Assembly (NCBI GenBank): GCA_964393835.1
Contig: CAYMUN010000002.1
Span: forward strand, 1 to 64,000
Length of the DNA: 64,000 nucleotides
Direction: 5' to 3'
Origin: CAYMUN01 sp964393835
GTDB taxonomy: Bacteria > Patescibacteriota > Saccharimonadia > Saccharimonadales > UBA4665
Shown: in pieces, positions 16,114 to 24,909 of the stretch
Layout of the letters: every line of letters begins with the position of its first letter
Numbering within the stretch: position 1 is the stretch's first letter
Translations under genes and position numbers: made by a program
The notes under the pieces: generated by a model
What the model saw: the letters and a program-made list of their open reading frames with translations, nothing else
The model's database searches: none
What the model was told of the DNA's origin: nothing

Positions 16114-16779
16114 ATGAATACCGGAGATCCCGCGCAAAAATCCCATCTGCCATTTTCTAAAGCTGATCTAGATGCTTTGGGCAGGCTGTTGACACCCTCT
16201 TGGCTGAGTGGTTGTTTGACCTTATTGGTCTGTTTGGCAGTCGTCAGTGGCACAGTAGCTATGCTGCGTTATCAAGGTAGCAGTTGGCAGTTATTACTGG
16301 CCGAACAGCAACGCAGTAGCTTGAGCATGAATCTGACTACCCTGGAAAGCCGCGTGGACAGCAATCGTCTGGTAAGTAATTTGCCGCTATTAATTTTTTG
16401 GGCGGGTATCGGATTAATCGTTTACTTCTTGATTATGGCGGTCGCCGACGCCTTTCGCCACGTTGTAGAGCTTGAGCAGGAAATCCAGTACGTACATGCC
16501 GACCGGGGCCGGATGATACGCCAGGCCTTGCTGCACGTGGCGCTGCGGATATTTTTCTTGATCATATGGGTGCCCTATATACAGCTGACGCTCCACCTTT
16601 TACTCCCCTATGTTATTGCCCTGGCTTACGCCGGCAGCGGAGAGTTAGGGTGGCTGTACAATAGCGCCTACCTCGTCGGCGCGGTCATAATCGGATTTCT
16701 AAGCTTGCATCTGCACGTCATTTTAGCCAGGTTGCTAGCCTTTAAGCCTCGGATTTTTGGCCAAACGATACAGACGTGA
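16114..16779 (+). CDS. multi-pass membrane protein, 221 aa
   Basis: Four hydrophobic segments are apparent (around residues 32-52, 90-110, 140-170 and 180-205), with a charged stretch VVELEQEIQYVHADRGR between the second and third. I do not recognise the family. TATAAA at about 16092-16097 would start the transcript near 16104. An ATG at 16106 gives only three codons, so ATG 16114 is the start. It is divergent from the lamin-tail gene and followed by the PRC-barrel gene. Confidence 0.65.
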   Translation: MNTGDPAQKSHLPFSKADLDALGRLLTPSWLSGCLTLLVCLAVVSGTVAMLRYQGSSWQLLLAEQQRSSLSMNLTTLESRVDSNRLVSNLPLLIFWAGIGLIVYFLIMAVADAFRHVVELEQEIQYVHADRGRMIRQALLHVALRIFFLIIWVPYIQLTLHLLLPYVIALAYAGSGELGWLYNSAYLVGAVIIGFLSLHLHVILARLLAFKPRIFGQTIQT

Positions 16780-16824
16780 CAAATCCTATTCTATGTAGTA
16801 GATCGGCACGCTATACTGGTAGGT

Positions 16825-17343
16825 ATGTTACAGCTCAGTAATGCTCTCCTCAATAAATCTGTTTTATCGCTGCGTACCGGGGCGCCGATTGCCACTATAA
16901 CGGCGCCAATCATTAATCCCAATAATCTTAAAATTGAGGGCTTTTACTGCCAGGATCGCTTTGATAAAAAAGAGCTAATCCTGTTGTACCAAGATATTCG
17001 CGATGTTATGCCAAACGGTTATGTGGTCAATGACCACGATGTGTTGGCAGAGGCTGATGAACTGATTCGCCTCAAAGAAATATTGGAGTTACGCTTTGAG
17101 TTGGTCGGCAAACAAGTCCAAACTATCAGCCGACAAAAAGTAGGTAAGGTCACTGACTACGCGGCTGAAGTAGAGACTATGTTTATCCAAAAGATTTACG
17201 TCTCGCAATCAATTGTAAAGAGCCTGACCGGTGGCTCGCTGAGCATTGATCGGACACAAATTAATGAAATCACTCCACGACGAATTATTATTAACGAATT
17301 GCTGGAAAACGCTCCAGCCACAGCTCCGGCAGCTGTCGGATAG
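16825..17343 (+). CDS. PRC-barrel-like domain protein, 172 aa
   Basis: It opens with a beta-barrel motif of PRC type (LLNKSVLSLRTGAPIATI), followed by NNLKIEGFYCQDRF, and has a second barrel-like half (LVGKQVQTISRQKVGKVTDYAAE). A C-terminal Ala/Pro tail follows. PRC barrels bind RNA or proteins in ribosome maturation and photosynthetic complexes; the role here is unknown. ATG 16825 lies 8 nt after TATACT (16812-16817), so it is leaderless. It ends 2 bp from the convergent recX. Confidence 0.7.
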   Translation: MLQLSNALLNKSVLSLRTGAPIATITAPIINPNNLKIEGFYCQDRFDKKELILLYQDIRDVMPNGYVVNDHDVLAEADELIRLKEILELRFELVGKQVQTISRQKVGKVTDYAAEVETMFIQKIYVSQSIVKSLTGGSLSIDRTQINEITPRRIIINELLENAPATAPAAVG

Positions 17344-17344
17344 A

Positions 17345-17959
17345 TTATCCAATCGCTTCGTCCGAATCGTGTAAAGCGATCTTGATATCACTATAGTTAA
17401 AACCCTGACCAGCCAGATATTGCATGAGTTTTTGATCGTCCTGGTAGCGGCTTTGTCTACGCTTACGCACAATAAGCTCGTGAAGGGTAGTGCGTTCGTC
17501 GGTGTCGTCCTCTGCTAGCACCCGCTCTATTATCTCGTCAGCTAATCGTTTGGCGCGTAATTCCTGAACTAGGCGGCGTCGGGAAGTGGGCTTTAGCAAG
17601 CGCCGGCTAGCGACCCAGCTGCGCGCAAATTCCTGATCATCCAACAATTTATTATTACTTAACTTGTTAAGTATAGTAGTCGAGAGGGGAGGGGAAGCAT
17701 TTTTTTGGCGCAGGTATTGTTGCATCTCCCAGACACTGCGGGGCCGTCGGGCGATATAAGCCAACGCATTATTGTAGAGTTTGTCGTCAGCCGAGGTTTG
17801 CTTGAGTTCCCTGATCTTTGCGTCACTTAGCTCCTGGCCGTTGTGCAGTCCGCTCTCCAGAAGAGCGCTGTCGCTGAGAGAAAAAGCATACTTCCCTGCT
17901 ATAAAAATCGAGTATCTTCCCTGCCGCTTTATTTGCTGTTTTATGCTCGTAATTTTCAT
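17345..17959 (-). CDS. recX: RecX, RecA regulator
   Basis: A 204-aa helical protein that modulates RecA filaments. It has YSIFIAGKYAFSLSDSALL at the N-terminus and the three-helix repeat units typical of RecX (NALAYIARRPRSVWEMQQYL, LLDDQEFARSWVASR, LAGQGFNYSDIKIAL). It is the third gene after recA and the Nudix gene. ATG 17959 is preferred; a GTG at 17974 overlaps the upstream stop by one base and would add five residues. Confidence 0.9.
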   Translation of the reverse strand: MKITSIKQQIKRQGRYSIFIAGKYAFSLSDSALLESGLHNGQELSDAKIRELKQTSADDKLYNNALAYIARRPRSVWEMQQYLRQKNASPPLSTTILNKLSNNKLLDDQEFARSWVASRRLLKPTSRRRLVQELRAKRLADEIIERVLAEDDTDERTTLHELIVRKRRQSRYQDDQKLMQYLAGQGFNYSDIKIALHDSDEAIG

Positions 17960-17973
17960 AGCAAGCCTGGTCA

Positions 17974-18489
17974 CTAGTAATAATACCTGTTGATAAGATC
18001 GGGGAGTTCATCGTGCAGTTGCTCGGGATGATCAACAATCAAGCGTTTCAGATCAGTGGCCCCTAGCCATCGGACTTCGGACACTTCGCTTTCCTGGAGA
18101 ATAATTGGCGTGCCCGCTGGTATGACAGTTTTAAAAACTCCTATAAATCTATCGATGATACGATCTCCGATTACTGTCCGCCGCCGTATAGTATCTACCG
18201 CCTCCAGCTCAAAACCACGGAGGCCTAATTCTTCGGCCATTTCTCGATACGCCGCGTCAACATAGGTTTCTCCTTGGTCAACGTGACCAGCCGAGGAAAC
18301 ATCCCATTTGTTGGCATGAGTTGCGACATTTGGGCCACGCTTTTGGATGAGTAGCCGACCATTCGTATCTTGTATAAAGATCACTACTACCCGGTGGAGG
18401 AGTCCTTTTTTATGCGTTTCATCTAAGGATGCTCCGCCGATTGGCTCGTCACGGTCGTTAACGATCTGAATCGGCGGGTACTGGCCCAC
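17974..18489 (-). CDS. Nudix hydrolase, IDI/YfcD-like
   Basis: A 171-aa Nudix protein with the full Nudix box GHVDQGETYVDAAYREMAEELGL (Gx5Ex7REUxEExGU, given by pattern). The surrounding sequence (IVNDRDEPIG, LHRVVVIFI, LLIQKRGPN, NKWDVSSAGHV) resembles isopentenyl-diphosphate isomerase-like and YfcD-type Nudix proteins rather than MutT. The substrate is therefore uncertain, either a nucleotide or an isoprenoid diphosphate. GTG 18489 lies 2 nt after the recA stop, so it is cotranscribed with recA and recX. Confidence 0.85.
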   Translation of the reverse strand: MGQYPPIQIVNDRDEPIGGASLDETHKKGLLHRVVVIFIQDTNGRLLIQKRGPNVATHANKWDVSSAGHVDQGETYVDAAYREMAEELGLRGFELEAVDTIRRRTVIGDRIIDRFIGVFKTVIPAGTPIILQESEVSEVRWLGATDLKRLIVDHPEQLHDELPDLINRYYY

Positions 18490-18491
18490 GG

Positions 18492-19559
18492 CTATTCTTT
18501 GGCGGCTGCTTGGTCGGCGGCTAGGATTTTTTTGGTGATTTCGGCCATGACTTTAGGGTTTTCTTCGAGGTAGGTTTTGCTGGCTTCGCGGCCTTGGCCA
18601 ATTTTAGCGTCGTTATAGGCATACCAGGCGCCGGCTTTTTCAACGATGCCGCGCTCAGTGGCCAGGTCAAGGATGTCACCACTGGTGCTGATGCCTTGGT
18701 TATACATGATGTCGAACTCAGCCTGGCGGAATGGCGGCGCGATCTTGTTTTTGACGACTTTAACCCGTGTGCGGTTGCCGATGATGTCCTCGCCCTGCTT
18801 AATCTGGCCGATGCGGCGGATATCCATGCGTACCGAAGCGTAAAACTTGAGAGCGTTGCCACCAGTGGTTGTCTCTGGATTGCCAAACATGACGCCGATC
18901 TTCATGCGAATCTGATTAATGAAAATTACCGTGCCCTTACTGCGGCTGATGACGCCCGTCAATTTGCGAAGAGCCTGGCTCATCAGCCGGGCCTGCAGGC
19001 CCATGTGACTATCACCCATCTCGCCTTCGATTTCAGCCCGCGGGACGAGAGCTGCTACCGAGTCAACGACAATTAAATCAACCGCGTTAGAGCGCACCAA
19101 AGTCTCAACGATCTCAAGAGCCTGCTCGCCATTGTCTGGTTGGCTGAGCAGTAAATTTTCGACGTCGACACCAATGCGCTTAGCGTAGGCCGGATCAAGC
19201 GCGTGCTCAGCGTCAATAAAGGCTGCCGTGCCGCCTGAGCGCTGGACTTCGGCAATAGCGTGCAACGTTAGCGTAGTTTTGCCGGAGCTCTCCGGGCCAT
19301 AGACCTCGATCACCCGGCCTTTGGGGATGCCGCCGCCCAGGGCAATATCCAGGCTCAGCGCGCCGGTGGGGATGCACTCTACATTAGCGGCGTGCACCTC
19401 GCCCATTTTCATAATCGAGCCTTTGCCAAATTGTTTCTCGATACTCTCGAGTGCCAGGCCCAGGGCTTTGGTCTTACCGTCAGCCATTGCCACAGTCTCT
19501 TTGGATTCTTTGGTCTCTTTAGGCTGTGAAGCCGCTTTTACTGTTTTACTATCTGCCAT
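18492..19559 (-). CDS. recA: RecA recombinase
   Basis: A 355-aa strand-exchange ATPase. The Walker A is GPESSGKTTLTLHAIAE, the L1/L2 DNA loops include EIEGEMGDSHMGLQARLMSQ and GNPETTTGGNALKFYASVRMD, and the C-terminal domain ends KKILAADQAA. A 25-residue Lys/Glu/Thr-rich extension precedes the normal start. A CTGGAGGTTAT SD directly precedes the ATG. I see no LexA-type box in the 100 nt upstream, so an SOS circuit is not evident. Confidence 0.98.
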   Translation of the reverse strand: MADSKTVKAASQPKETKESKETVAMADGKTKALGLALESIEKQFGKGSIMKMGEVHAANVECIPTGALSLDIALGGGIPKGRVIEVYGPESSGKTTLTLHAIAEVQRSGGTAAFIDAEHALDPAYAKRIGVDVENLLLSQPDNGEQALEIVETLVRSNAVDLIVVDSVAALVPRAEIEGEMGDSHMGLQARLMSQALRKLTGVISRSKGTVIFINQIRMKIGVMFGNPETTTGGNALKFYASVRMDIRRIGQIKQGEDIIGNRTRVKVVKNKIAPPFRQAEFDIMYNQGISTSGDILDLATERGIVEKAGAWYAYNDAKIGQGREASKTYLEENPKVMAEITKKILAADQAAAKE

Positions 19560-19730
19560 ATAACCTCCAGGTAATTATGCTGTCGACGGGCCCAAATCGT
19601 GTTCCAACGTTACTATTATTTTATCACTTTAGAGCAGGCATGTCTCAGGGCAAATCACTAGCGCTTAGTTTGTGGGGATTTTTAACACTTATTTAATAAT
19701 TACCGGCAGTTCACACTTGCTGAAATGGTT

Positions 19731-19787
19731 TGGCCCCACTCGGGAAAACGCTTCTGGTTTTTGGAGGGACTTGGTAGAATGGGGCCA
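19731..19787. promoter_or_regulatory. inverted repeat upstream of pilB
   Basis: TGGCCCCA (19731-19738) and TGGGGCCA (19780-19787) are perfectly complementary, and TAGAAT (19775-19780) between them resembles a -10. The element sits about 60 nt before the pilB start, in the 286-nt gap between recA and pilB. It could be a regulatory hairpin or operator. The rest of the gap is AT-rich with no gene visible. Confidence 0.3.
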
Positions 19788-19845
19788 GGATGGGTGAACT
19801 TCTTGAAAATAAACACGGCATGGTTTCGGGCCAAGGAAGCTGGCT

Positions 19846-21651
19846 ATGCGTATAGCTGATTCACTGGTTGAAAAACTACTGGCTAAGAGCGGCCAGGTTA
19901 CCAAAAGCCAGTTGGCCGCCCTGAATGAGGAGGAGGCCAACGAGAAAAAGCCGCTGCAAGACCTGGTAATTAAAAATAATCTGCTCAACGAAAAAACGTT
20001 GACTGAATTGTATGCCGAAGAGATTGAGGTACCGTTTGTAGAGCTCAAAGCTCGTGAAATCAAGCATGAAGTCCTTAAACTGCTGCCCGAGAGAATTGCT
20101 CGTCAGTACAATGCTGTTGTTTTTGACATCGACGAGCAAGGCACAAAAATGGTGGCCATGGAGGATCCCGATGATATCCAGGCCCTCAACTTCTTACAAA
20201 AGCAATTGGGTACCAGCTTAAAAGTCCACATCACGACTAGCAGCCTACTGCAGGCAGCCCTCGACCAGTATCGCGGTAATATAAGCAGCGAGCTAACTAA
20301 AGTTATCGCCACCGAGGATGAAATCGATGAGAGCGAAGAGGTAGATGAGAGCGAACTAGCCGAAAATTCACCGGTAGCTCAGACGGTCAATATCCTGATC
20401 GAATACGGTATCAAGGCTGGCGCCAGTGACGTCCATATTGAACCGCGGGAAAATTTCGTAGTCGTACGCTACCGCATCGATGGCCTGCTGCGCGAAGCCA
20501 ATAAATTACCCCGTAAAATGCTAGGAGCGCTGGTCAGCCGTATCAAGATCCTCAGCAACCTCAAGATTGACGAACACCGGGCGCCACAGGACGGCCGGTT
20601 TAAGGTCGAGGTGAACGGCGAAATTTACGCCCTGCGCGTATCCACGCTGCCTATCTTAGACGGCGAAAAGGTGGTGATGCGTATCCTTAACGAATCCAGC
20701 AAACCGGCCGATTTTACAGAATTAGGCTTCTGGGGAACGGCTCTCGAGGATCTCAAGGCTGCTATCGTCCAGCCGCACGGTATGATTCTGGTCACCGGGC
20801 CGACCGGCTCCGGTAAATCAACGACCCTGTTTAGCGTGCTTAGCTCTCTCAATACGCCAAACGTTAATATTTCGACCGTCGAAGACCCGGTGGAATATCA
20901 TGTCGTGGGGGCCAACCAGGTGCAGGTTAATCCAGTTGCCGGCATGACCTTTACCAATGGCCTGCGAGCCTTGCTTCGGCAAGATCCCAATATCATCATG
21001 GTTGGCGAGGTGCGCGATGGAGAAACAGCCGACTTGGCTGTCCAGGCCGCCCTGACCGGTCACCTGGTATTTAGCACGCTCCATACCAATAATGCCGCCA
21101 CCTGCCTCCCCCGATTGCTCGATATGGGCGTCGAGCCATTTCTGATTGCCAGTACGGTACGGGTCGTCATCGCCCAACGCCTGGTACGCCGTTTATGCGT
21201 CGATTGTCGTGAAGCTTACGCGCCGGAAGCAGCCGTCGTTAAACAACTGAGCAAATCATTTCGCCTCGACGACAATGGCGGCATCAAAGTAATTCATGAA
21301 TTAGAAACCGCTGCCCTGCGTGACGGCATTGGTAAATCCAGCGGTGGCAAGGGCGCTGATACCGACCAACTTAGCAGCACGGCGACTAATCTGAGTCGGT
21401 TATGGAAAGCCCACGAAGAGGGCTGTGATAGCTGCAATCATACCGGCTACAAAGGTCGAATCGGCATTTACGAGGTATTGGATAATTCAACGCCGATTCA
21501 AAAAATGATTGTCAGCAACTCGACCTCGGAAGTGATCGAAAAAGCTGCCGTCACCGAGGGCATGCTCACCATGCAGCTAGACGGTCTCGTTAAAGCTCTG
21601 CGCGGCCAAACTACTATCGAGGAAGTGCTGCGGGTCACCGCCCAGGAATAG
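19846..21651 (+). CDS. pilB: type IV pilus assembly ATPase PilB
   Basis: A 601-aa GspE/PilB-type hexameric ATPase powering pilus extension. The N-terminal T2SSE-N domain is followed by the AAA core: Walker A GPTGSGKSTTLFSVL, Asp box, Walker B IIMVGEVRDGETADLA and His box TGHLVFSTLHTNNA. A tetracysteine zinc motif is split (RLCVDCREAY ... EGCDSCNHTGYKGRIGIYEV) by an insertion of about 70 residues rich in Gly, Ser and Asp. An AAGGAAG SD precedes the ATG. pilC follows after 3 nt. Confidence 0.97.
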   Translation: MRIADSLVEKLLAKSGQVTKSQLAALNEEEANEKKPLQDLVIKNNLLNEKTLTELYAEEIEVPFVELKAREIKHEVLKLLPERIARQYNAVVFDIDEQGTKMVAMEDPDDIQALNFLQKQLGTSLKVHITTSSLLQAALDQYRGNISSELTKVIATEDEIDESEEVDESELAENSPVAQTVNILIEYGIKAGASDVHIEPRENFVVVRYRIDGLLREANKLPRKMLGALVSRIKILSNLKIDEHRAPQDGRFKVEVNGEIYALRVSTLPILDGEKVVMRILNESSKPADFTELGFWGTALEDLKAAIVQPHGMILVTGPTGSGKSTTLFSVLSSLNTPNVNISTVEDPVEYHVVGANQVQVNPVAGMTFTNGLRALLRQDPNIIMVGEVRDGETADLAVQAALTGHLVFSTLHTNNAATCLPRLLDMGVEPFLIASTVRVVIAQRLVRRLCVDCREAYAPEAAVVKQLSKSFRLDDNGGIKVIHELETAALRDGIGKSSGGKGADTDQLSSTATNLSRLWKAHEEGCDSCNHTGYKGRIGIYEVLDNSTPIQKMIVSNSTSEVIEKAAVTEGMLTMQLDGLVKALRGQTTIEEVLRVTAQE

Positions 21652-21654
21652 CCT

Positions 21655-22923
21655 ATGAAATTTACCTACAAAGCCACCAACAAAGATGATAAAACAGTAA
21701 CCGGCAGCGCCGAGGCGGTCAACAAATCGGCCCTGTTAGTATTGCTGCATAAGCAGGAACTACACCCCTTACTAATTGAAATTGATAAAGGCGGCACTAA
21801 AAAAGGCGGCCTTTTCGGGCCGAAAAAGAAGATCAAACTGGGTGACTTGGTCATCTTTACCCGCCAGCTATCGACGATGATTTCAGCCGGCGTGCCGTTA
21901 GCCCGCTCATTATCGGCCCTGCAGACTGATGCCGGTACGCCATATCTCAAAGAAGTGCTGGCCAGCATCACGCGCGACGTCGAAAGCGGCGCGCCGCTCG
22001 GCGACGCCTTTGCCAAGTTCCCGGATGTTTTCTCGGACGTCTACGTCAACATGGTACGCGCCGGCGAAGAAGGCGGTATTCTTGATGAAATCCTAAAACG
22101 TTTGGCTACCCAGGTCGAGCAGGACGCTTCGATTCGCAAAAAAATTAAGAGCGCTATGATGTACCCGATCGTTATTCTCAGTGTCACGGTACTGGCATTC
22201 TTTGGCATTATGCTGTTTATCGTACCGAAGCTAGGAAGTATCCTGCTGTCGCTCGGCGGCCCAAGCGCCAAGCTACCGGTGTACACCCAAGCTATGCTGG
22301 ACGCCAGCAATTTCTGCGTACGACCAACTATCCTAGGGCACTTGCCAATCCCGATTATCAACAAAGTGCCAAACTTAATTTTGTTAACGATTATCGCCGG
22401 TATCGGTATCGTCTACTTGTTACGTTATATAAAAACCGATGCCGGTAAATTTAAATTTCACGGGATACTGCTGCGGATACCGATAGTCAAAACGGTCATT
22501 CTAAAAATTGCCATCGCTCGGTTTTCACGCACCTTTGCTTCGCTGATGGGAGCCGGCGTTAGCGTCCTTGATGCCTTAGAGGTCACTGGCGCGGCGCTTG
22601 GCAACAAGGTAATTGAAGCCGAGCTAAAAGCCGCCGCCCAGGAGGTCAAAAATGGTAAACCGCTCAGCGAACCGATTAGTCAAAGCCCGCACTTCCCGCC
22701 AATTGTGGCCCAGATGTTATTAGTCGGCGAAGAAACCGGCCAAATTGACACCGTATTAACAAAAATTGCTGATTTTTACGAAGAAGAGGTTGCGGTACTA
22801 ATCGATGGTTTGGCGGCCATCATCGAGCCGATTATGATTATATTTTTAGGTGCCGGCGTCGGCTTAATTGCCGCCAGTGTCATGGGCCCGATCGCTAATC
22901 TCAGTAAAACTGCTGGCGGTTAA
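21655..22923 (+). CDS. pilC: type IV pilus inner-membrane platform protein PilC
   Basis: A 422-aa platform protein with the two GspF repeats (FTRQLSTMISAGVPLARSL and FSRTFASLMGAGVSVLDAL) and three hydrophobic segments, the last near the C-terminus (IIEPIMIIFLGAGVGLIAAS). It couples PilB to pilin assembly. A long segment between the halves (about residues 205-260) carries an additional helix. The length is normal. Confidence 0.97.
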   Translation: MKFTYKATNKDDKTVTGSAEAVNKSALLVLLHKQELHPLLIEIDKGGTKKGGLFGPKKKIKLGDLVIFTRQLSTMISAGVPLARSLSALQTDAGTPYLKEVLASITRDVESGAPLGDAFAKFPDVFSDVYVNMVRAGEEGGILDEILKRLATQVEQDASIRKKIKSAMMYPIVILSVTVLAFFGIMLFIVPKLGSILLSLGGPSAKLPVYTQAMLDASNFCVRPTILGHLPIPIINKVPNLILLTIIAGIGIVYLLRYIKTDAGKFKFHGILLRIPIVKTVILKIAIARFSRTFASLMGAGVSVLDALEVTGAALGNKVIEAELKAAAQEVKNGKPLSEPISQSPHFPPIVAQMLLVGEETGQIDTVLTKIADFYEEEVAVLIDGLAAIIEPIMIIFLGAGVGLIAASVMGPIANLSKTAGG

Positions 22924-22948
22924 CCGCTGCCACTTATCCACAAAGCGC

Positions 22949-22976
22949 TTGACCTCAAGCAGCTTATGGTTATAAT
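22949..22976 (+). promoter_or_regulatory. promoter and leader of the major pilin gene
   Basis: TTGACC (22949-22954) and TATAAT (22971-22976) are spaced 16 nt. The transcript would start near 22983 and carry a leader of about 78 nt. The leader contains a 6-bp hairpin AGGCAG-GAA-CTGCCT (22997-23011) and a strong AGGAGG SD (23045-23050). This contrasts with the leaderless genes nearby and fits high-level pilin expression. Confidence 0.7.
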
Positions 22977-23060
22977 CATAGCCAGATACTTGTAGTAGGC
23001 AGGAACTGCCTTGCTGCAAAGATCAATAAAAACATTTAATCATTAGGAGGGTGGGCTCTC

Positions 23061-23546
23061 ATGATCTCCCTGAATAGAATCAAACAGGACAAACGCAATC
23101 AAGGTTTCACGATCGTCGAGCTTTTGATTGTCATCGTCGTAATCGGTATTTTGGCTTTACTGGTTATTACTACTTACAGTGGTATCCAAGCAAAAGCTCG
23201 CAACAGTAAACGCTCAGCGGATATGAGCACCATACAAACGCAGCTCGAGGCTTACTTTAGCCAGAATGGCTACTACCCCAGCCTGACTGATATGAAGAGT
23301 GATGCCTGGCTCGGCACTAACATGAAGAGCTTGGACAAGGGCGCGTTAATCGACCCGTCAAACCCAACTCAGAGCAATGATATGGTCGCAGCTCCTGCAG
23401 CCAAAGTTTACGCCTATGACGTAACTAACGGCAGCGACACCAGTTGTGAAGCTGATGATACGACTTGCGCTAAGTACACCCTGACCGCTACCTACGAAGG
23501 TACCGTCAACGGTAACACTACCGCCGTCAAAACCAACCTAGACTGA
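23061..23546 (+). CDS. type IV major prepilin
   Basis: A 161-aa prepilin. A basic leader ends in NQGFTIVELLIVIVVIGILALL, with a Gly-1 cleavage site before the N-methylated Phe, the invariant Glu5 and the hydrophobic N-terminal helix. The globular part has the YFSQNGYYPS motif of PilE/pseudopilins and a Cys pair (C-EADDTT-C), likely the D-region disulfide. It has its own promoter, strong SD and a terminator after it, so it is probably the most abundant pilus subunit. Confidence 0.95.
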   Translation: MISLNRIKQDKRNQGFTIVELLIVIVVIGILALLVITTYSGIQAKARNSKRSADMSTIQTQLEAYFSQNGYYPSLTDMKSDAWLGTNMKSLDKGALIDPSNPTQSNDMVAAPAAKVYAYDVTNGSDTSCEADDTTCAKYTLTATYEGTVNGNTTAVKTNLD

Positions 23547-23567
23547 TAACCGTCAAGTTCTCAGCAG

Positions 23568-23600
23568 TAAAAGTCCCGGGTGTATTACCCGGGACTTTTA
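23568..23600 (+). terminator. intrinsic terminator after the pilin gene
   Basis: A 14-bp perfect inverted repeat (TAAAAGTCCCGGGT / ACCCGGGACTTTTA) with a 5-nt loop lies just after the pilin stop. The stem ends in TTTTACTTT. It should isolate the pilin transcript from the minor-pilin genes. Confidence 0.85.
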
Positions 23601-23656
23601 CTTTGCGTCACCCCACCTGTTTTGTAGCGATGATTTATGTATACTTAAGCATAAGT

Positions 23657-24136
23657 ATGATCTCTACGCGATACCAGTTTCACAAACGCCCGAGAGAACT
23701 AAAATCTCAGGGCTTCAGTATCATAGAGCTTTTGGTAGCCATTACGCTGCTTCCATTTATGGTGATGGGCATTTCTACCGCCTATAACTCGATACGACAT
23801 ACCTATTCTTTATCACGCCAGTTCAATGAAATGTACGCCGTCCTCAGCGCCTGCCCGGAGCTTGATCGAGCATTGGAATTCAGTTCGCTCAGCAGCAGCA
23901 ATAACTGTTACCCTAACAACAGCTTCGCGACCGAAAATGGCAACACTGGCACTATAACCTACGCCCCAGTGCTGGCTGTCAACGATACGAGCAGTCTGCC
24001 GACAGCCGACCCCCTTAAAAATATACCCGATTCTAAAGTAGTCTCCATTAGTGTCGCCTATCCGGCGCCAAACGCCGGCCGGCCGCCCTTGCAGTTACGG
24101 ATGCTCATTACTCGAAATGGGATTGGCCAACAATGA
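23657..24136 (+). CDS. minor prepilin-like protein, 159 aa
   Basis: A prepilin leader SQGFSIIELLVAITLLPFMVM with Gly-1 and Glu5 precedes a globular domain holding one Cys pair (SACPEL, NNCYPN). It is the first of three consecutive minor pilin-type genes, a likely pilus tip complex. ATG 23657 lies about 5 nt after the start site predicted from TATACT (23640-23645). It overlaps the next gene by 4 nt (ATGA). Confidence 0.85.
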   Translation: MISTRYQFHKRPRELKSQGFSIIELLVAITLLPFMVMGISTAYNSIRHTYSLSRQFNEMYAVLSACPELDRALEFSSLSSSNNCYPNNSFATENGNTGTITYAPVLAVNDTSSLPTADPLKNIPDSKVVSISVAYPAPNAGRPPLQLRMLITRNGIGQQ

Positions 24137-24906
24137 GCCTTGATAGCCGGGGTCTCACTATCGTCGAACTACTGGTAGTCATAATAGTCAGTGGAACTGT
24201 AATGGGAGTAGTGACATCTTTTGCCTTACATTACTGGGCTAATAGCGCTACCCTGCAGTCTGACCAAGAAACACTGGTTTCGCGGCTCAATAGCGGCGAC
24301 TATTTACGACAGGCGATCAGTTCCGCCTCCGGTTTAATTATTCAAAACGACCTCCCTGATACACATACCGGCAAAGTTGACCCAGCCGACGGCACCGGCA
24401 ACTATTGGCTGCCGATTCATGCCGTGCCAGGTACGACACTTATGGGTAACAGCGGCACTATAACTCCTCTGATTTATTTTAACCGTCCCAGCATCAATAC
24501 CTCAAAAAACATCATCTTAAATGGTTCGACAGCTTACCAAGATGACATTATTTTGTACCTGAATGGCGCGACCAAGCAGTTACTCGCTAGGGTTATCGCT
24601 AACTCTTTTGCCTCTAATAATCGCGCTAAGACCAGTTGTCCAGCTGCTCTGGCGACAACTAGTTGCCCAGCCGACACCGTTATTGCGAATGATGTCGCGG
24701 CAGTGACTACCCGATACTTTTCGCGTTCCGGGAATACTATAGACTATACTTCTATCGTTGATCAGTCGACTGGCGCCTATATAGGGCCGGATTTCCCTTC
24801 GGTCGAAGTGGTTGAATTCAACTTACAACTTTTACGTAAAGGCCGAGTGCATAACGGCGGTAATACCAGTAACCAAACAGTTATCAGGGTAGCGCTGAGG
24901 AACTAA
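24133..24906 (+). CDS. minor prepilin-like protein (PilW/GspJ type), 257 aa
   Basis: The leader SRGLTIVELLVVIIVSGTVMG has Gly-1 and Glu5. The size and context fit PilW/GspJ-like minor pilins. Repeated Cys-Pro motifs (TSCPAAL, TSCPADT) occur in the C-terminal half. Its start is translationally coupled to the preceding gene (ATGA). Confidence 0.85.
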   Translation: MSLDSRGLTIVELLVVIIVSGTVMGVVTSFALHYWANSATLQSDQETLVSRLNSGDYLRQAISSASGLIIQNDLPDTHTGKVDPADGTGNYWLPIHAVPGTTLMGNSGTITPLIYFNRPSINTSKNIILNGSTAYQDDIILYLNGATKQLLARVIANSFASNNRAKTSCPAALATTSCPADTVIANDVAAVTTRYFSRSGNTIDYTSIVDQSTGAYIGPDFPSVEVVEFNLQLLRKGRVHNGGNTSNQTVIRVALRN

Positions 24907-24909
24907 GCA

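Noticed and set aside
18594..19076. Plus-strand 160-aa frame
   Set aside because: Antisense to recA, which is fully conserved; codon-bias shadow.
19560..19660. LexA/SOS box upstream of recA
   Set aside because: No convincing GAAC-N4-GTTC or CTG-N10-CAG repeat; only short chance matches.
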